From Verrucomicrobia bacterium UBA1211 (GTDB taxonomy: Bacteria; Verrucomicrobiota; Kiritimatiellia; RFP12; UBA1067): a stretch of DNA of 8,470 nucleotides. The DNA is taken from contig DBXN01000138.1 of assembly GCA_002309585.1 (NCBI GenBank), forward strand, positions 7,094 through 15,563, read 5' to 3'. Below the pieces are notes generated by a model, which was not told where the DNA came from, did not search any database, and saw only the letters and a list, made by a program, of their open reading frames with translations. The position numbers and the translations under genes are program-made. Numbering within the stretch: position 1 is the stretch's first letter; the number at the start of each line of letters is the position of its first letter. Positions 7,501 through 8,470 of the stretch are shown in pieces.

Positions 7501-8470
7501 ACCGTCTGACGGTCACTGGTATTGCCGCCGATCCGCAACTGGCCGTTGACGTTGACTGTCGCACCGTCCTTAACGGCGAGCGCGCCGTTCGCGCCATCGT
7601 GGCCGATCCGCATCTCGCCCGTCGCCAGCGTGCCTCCGCCGGAGACCGTCACGGTGGGGGTCGATCCGTTCGCGCCCTGAACCGCGAAGACACCTTCCTG
7701 CTGATAGGTTCCTGTCCCGGTGAAGGTGATCGCACTGTCGGCCGTACTCGTCCGCGCACCGCCGAACCAGAACTTGCCCGTTCCGGAGATCGTCAGGGGC
7801 AACGCCTCTAGACCCGTATCGTAGAGATTCAACTGGTACCCCTGTCCCACCAGTCCGAAGGGATGGTCAAACGTGATGGAGTCCGCATGGATAACCTGGC
7901 CGCGCACCTCGGCGTTCACGTTCTTCGTGGGCCCGCCAAGACGGTCGGTATCATACCCCCAGCTAGGGAGATCAAGCCCGTCGAAATAGACCGACTCGAC
8001 AGAGAAAAGCCCGGTTCCGGCAACTGGCGCATCCGCGGGATCCTCATAGGTAACCTTTGCACGATCGGCTGGAACGGCAGGGAGGAAGCTTGCCCCTTTC
8101 TTTACGAAAACCGTCTGGTTCTCCGTCAATGCGCGGCCGATCGAGAGACTTCCCTCTTCGACCGTAATCGAGCCAGTGAAGGTATTGACATCCGCGTAGT
8201 TACAGATCTGAAGGGAACCGGCGCCTTTCTTCACCAGGCCGCCCTCACCCCGGATCCGGAAGAAGTCGTGCTGACGGGTTGCGGGAGCGATACGGACCGT
8301 ATGTCCATTCGTATCGAACACCAGGTTTTTGCCCGCCTCGATGTTCCAGACGATCGCGCCGCCGGGATTGATGAAGTTGGTGTTGTCCCGTTTTGCCCGG
8401 ATGGTCCCGCCGCGGAAGTTGAACTCGGTGAGGCTCAAATCCTGCATGTAGAACTGCCCGAACTCGAAGA
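4524..8470 (-). CDS. Giant autotransporter-type repeat adhesin with three discoidin-like modules (N-terminus off the window)
   Basis: This is the C-terminal part of a very large surface or secreted protein, at least 1,307 residues. The ATG at 8445-8447 is almost surely internal, as the frame continues to the edge (FEFGQFY precedes it). Numbering from that ATG, the sequence is mostly Gly/Thr/Val-rich beta-helix repeats of the autotransporter-associated strand type, for example SGDQTYTGGTHVLGGTLNVG (within 778-816) and KGAGSLQICNYADVNTFTGS (within 70-105). Three diverged F5/8-type C (discoidin/galactose-binding-like) modules are set into it at about 567-724, 824-1010 and 1017-1186. Each carries TAND (677, 948, 1134), then W-x-LEGS/LQGS and DG-x-(S/T)W. 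The C-terminal tail ends FTYGGTLILLR. There is no beta-barrel translocator and no PEP-CTERM or LPXTG signal, so export and anchoring are unclear. A role in binding carbohydrate or other cells is inferred from the domains. The minus strand is chosen because these domains read only there. Confidence 0.85.
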   Translation of the reverse strand, partial: FEFGQFYMQDLSLTEFNFRGGTIRAKRDNTNFINPGGAIVWNIEAGKNLVFDTNGHTVRIAPATRQHDFFRIRGEGGLVKKGAGSLQICNYADVNTFTGSITVEEGSLSIGRALTENQTVFVKKGASFLPAVPADRAKVTYEDPADAPVAGTGLFSVESVYFDGLDLPSWGYDTDRLGGPTKNVNAEVRGQVIHADSITFDHPFGLVGQGYQLNLYDTGLEALPLTISGTGKFWFGGARTSTADSAITFTGTGTYQQEGVFAVQGANGSTPTVTVSGGGTLATGEMRIGHDGANGALAVKDGATVNVNGQLRIGGNTSDRQTVKGRVTAENATISVSDEIKFGPNSLNNASDRTTVLNEFVLGPGSNLKVGSRFTRNDDARSRFVFNGGTVAASRVYDDFFYSGQDGIFEIEAAADANITIGTNRIGMISNHTHFFGNGGLNVYGNENTPIGIFMLGKAGLGDFSVDYKGETKVTDATLRLGVPLPPVSPFIGLRATLDLNGVTTTNTVTGETSVKGPGTLAVGRDGTDFTFDQRVLEGAQIAKIGTGTMTVGSAIDGALTVREGTAVLNGVASYRSYRFKIEGIKGPNDATGVNSMQLAELMLLNGTKDVTRPYASIAYDTKADQGNTYPAKESPPNLVDGDLTTKWLDFRAHPSRTAADRDRVWLRIDYDEPMTITGYTWFTANDTPGRDPAAWRLQGSNDDGATWTDIDVRTGFTATSGRFVQVGTFAVNGAFGPSSLVTVAPGATLRMDGGRVPVSALDNHGTVELVNGATLTSDGGSLRGTVTGTGSLEVTGGEVSLSGDQTYTGGTHVLGGTLNVGRGTPVSRAFDGKFFRLTIKRSNGGNDATATNYTLQMSEFALYADDGERQNTGLQPAAVQTPAIRLAAGTFTCGGVYANGSGTGGEKLANIFTGDTSKKWYCSDAVNGLPANYHVITMRLADSAKPIVSYNFFTANDHVRRSPTDWMLEGSRDGLSWEALDERYWAPHTSFTDRNDYSKESIRYKPMNNGVNYLFETDLPPVFTGKFLRFTFKKTIGNTILQLSELMVIDTFGGNAAKGLTKVADATPAANLLPGTFCRGGSYAAGGGGSEDMDKLFDDNPNTKLCATSNDMKGSEANYRVLTMRLADDALPVSGYLFVTANDSLNRSPTDWQVEGSEDGETWVTLDERAGIAQPYCLFTAMNAGHPFTFDALTETGALPPASVVQVDKGAVMNLNDANATVGSLRVDCALGGGTINTFRPAAGGTLELVNLPADVTSLIGYEVPLTVNGVQNGAALDDWKVVANGVQRNGMKIKVENNRLVFTYGGTLILLR
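4890..5399 (-). repeat. Discoidin-like module C (residues about 1017-1186)
   Basis: Begins FTGKFLRFTFKK, then LQLSELMV, TFCRGGSYAAGGGGS, KLFDDNPNTKLC, NYRVLTMRLAD, VTANDSLNRSPTDWQVEGS and EDGETWVTLDER. It aligns almost continuously with module B, and the DNA around the TAND and MRLAD segments is still visibly similar (about 5010-5110 against 5568-5670). The tryptophan that ends the DGD-TKW motif in module A is Leu here. Two cysteines (in TFC and KLC) match those of module B. Confidence 0.75.
5418..5978 (-). repeat. Discoidin-like module B (residues about 824-1010)
   Basis: Begins FDGKFFRLTIKR, then LQMSEFALY, TFTCGGVYANGSG, NIFTGDTSKKWYC, NYHVITMRLAD, FTANDHVRRSPTDWMLEGS and RDGLSWEALDER. 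It follows a beta-strand repeat directly (GGTLNVGRG at about 809-817) and is separated from module C by only a few residues. The boundary is drawn from the FxGKF(F/L)R start shared with C. Cysteines in TFTC and WYC could form one disulfide once exported. Confidence 0.75.
6000..6115 (-). repeat. Autotransporter-associated beta-strand repeat (residues about 778-816)
   Basis: Reads VTGTGSLEVTGGEV, then SLSGDQTYTGGTHVLGGTLN, then VGRG. The G-T/S-L-x-L-x-G...TYTGGT...GG/GTL-x-V-G pattern is the textbook form of the repeat, one rung-forming unit of a right-handed beta-helix. It directly precedes discoidin-like module B. Confidence 0.8.
6276..6749 (-). repeat. Discoidin-like module A (residues about 567-724)
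   Basis: Begins SYRSYRFKIEGIK, then MQLAELML, NLVDGDLTTKWLDF, VWLRIDYDEPMTITGY, FTANDTPGRDPAAWRLQGS and NDDGATWTDIDVR. NLVDGDLTTKW is the clearest match to the F5/8-type C family pattern. It lacks the glycine-rich, cysteine-containing insert seen in modules B and C, so it is the most diverged of the three and likely the closest to the ordinary form of the fold. Confidence 0.75.
6755..6850 (-). repeat. Degenerate autotransporter-type beta-strand repeat (residues about 533-565)
   Basis: Reads AKIGTGTMTVGSAIDGALTV, then REGTAVLNGV. It keeps the K-x-GTGT-x-x-(V/L) start and the V-x-x-GT-x-x-(L/V) end of the repeat but lacks the TYTGGT centre. It lies directly before discoidin-like module A, so modules A and B both follow a beta-strand repeat. 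Confidence 0.6.
8131..8240 (-). repeat. Autotransporter-associated beta-strand repeat near the right edge (residues about 70-105)
   Basis: Reads LVKKGAGSLQICNYADVN, then TFTGSITVEEGSLSIGRA. It shows the K-x-G-x-G-x-L opening, the TFTG centre (normally TYTG) and the ITV-x-x-G-x-L close of the family. It is the first recognisable unit in the visible part of the protein and contains a lone cysteine. Confidence 0.7.

Noticed and set aside
4908..7811. 967-codon open frame on the plus strand, antisense to the surface protein
   Set aside because: It translates to an Arg/His/Ala-rich sequence with no domain. The minus strand in the same place reads clear beta-strand repeats and discoidin-like modules. 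Long antisense frames are expected in GC-rich coding DNA.
8445..8447. ATG as the true start of the giant minus-strand protein
   Set aside because: The frame stays open to the window edge, no signal peptide follows this ATG, and no ribosome binding site is evident. The protein is taken as truncated.

Overview
The window is GC-rich bacterial DNA with tightly packed genes. It carries an incomplete gene at each edge and two complete genes between them. The gene content suggests a member of the Planctomycetes-Verrucomicrobia-Chlamydiae group, most likely Kiritimatiellota/Lentisphaerota. The reasons are a very large surface protein that mixes autotransporter-type beta-strand repeats with discoidin-like modules, a PepN-like peptidase with unusual signature residues, and intergenic heptamer tracts. 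This placement is inference, because there is no rRNA or other marker gene in the window.

Layout, left to right. (1) Bases 1-752, plus strand: the C-terminal catalytic domain of a SpoIIE/RsbU-type PP2C phosphatase, whose N-terminal sensor or regulatory part lies off the left edge. (2) Bases 753-910: an intergenic stretch with tandem heptamers (GTTGAGN), a pair of 13-bp direct repeats around them, and a candidate promoter ending so close to the next ATG that the transcript may be leaderless. (3) Bases 911-1759, plus: an unrecognised exported protein with a signal peptide, a small predicted beta domain, a Gly/Met/Pro-rich linker, a charged helix and a run of 21 glutamines. (4) Bases 1835-4450, plus: a full-length M1-family aminopeptidase resembling PepN along its whole length. 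(5) Bases 4467-4505: a perfect 18-bp stem hairpin between convergent genes. (6) Bases 4524-8470, minus: the C-terminal 1,300 or so residues of a giant repeat-rich adhesin-like protein, whose N-terminus lies off the right edge.

The genes do not form an obvious pathway. The phosphatase is a signalling protein and the peptidase is a cytoplasmic housekeeping enzyme. The polyQ protein and the giant repeat protein are both predicted to leave the cytoplasm. The polyQ gene and the peptidase gene may be co-transcribed (75-base gap). I see no CRISPR array, transposase, tRNA or rRNA. The least explained items are the exported polyQ protein, the giant protein with three diverged discoidin-like modules and no visible beta-barrel translocator, and the intergenic heptamer cluster. 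I did not find evidence for a wholly new multi-gene system.
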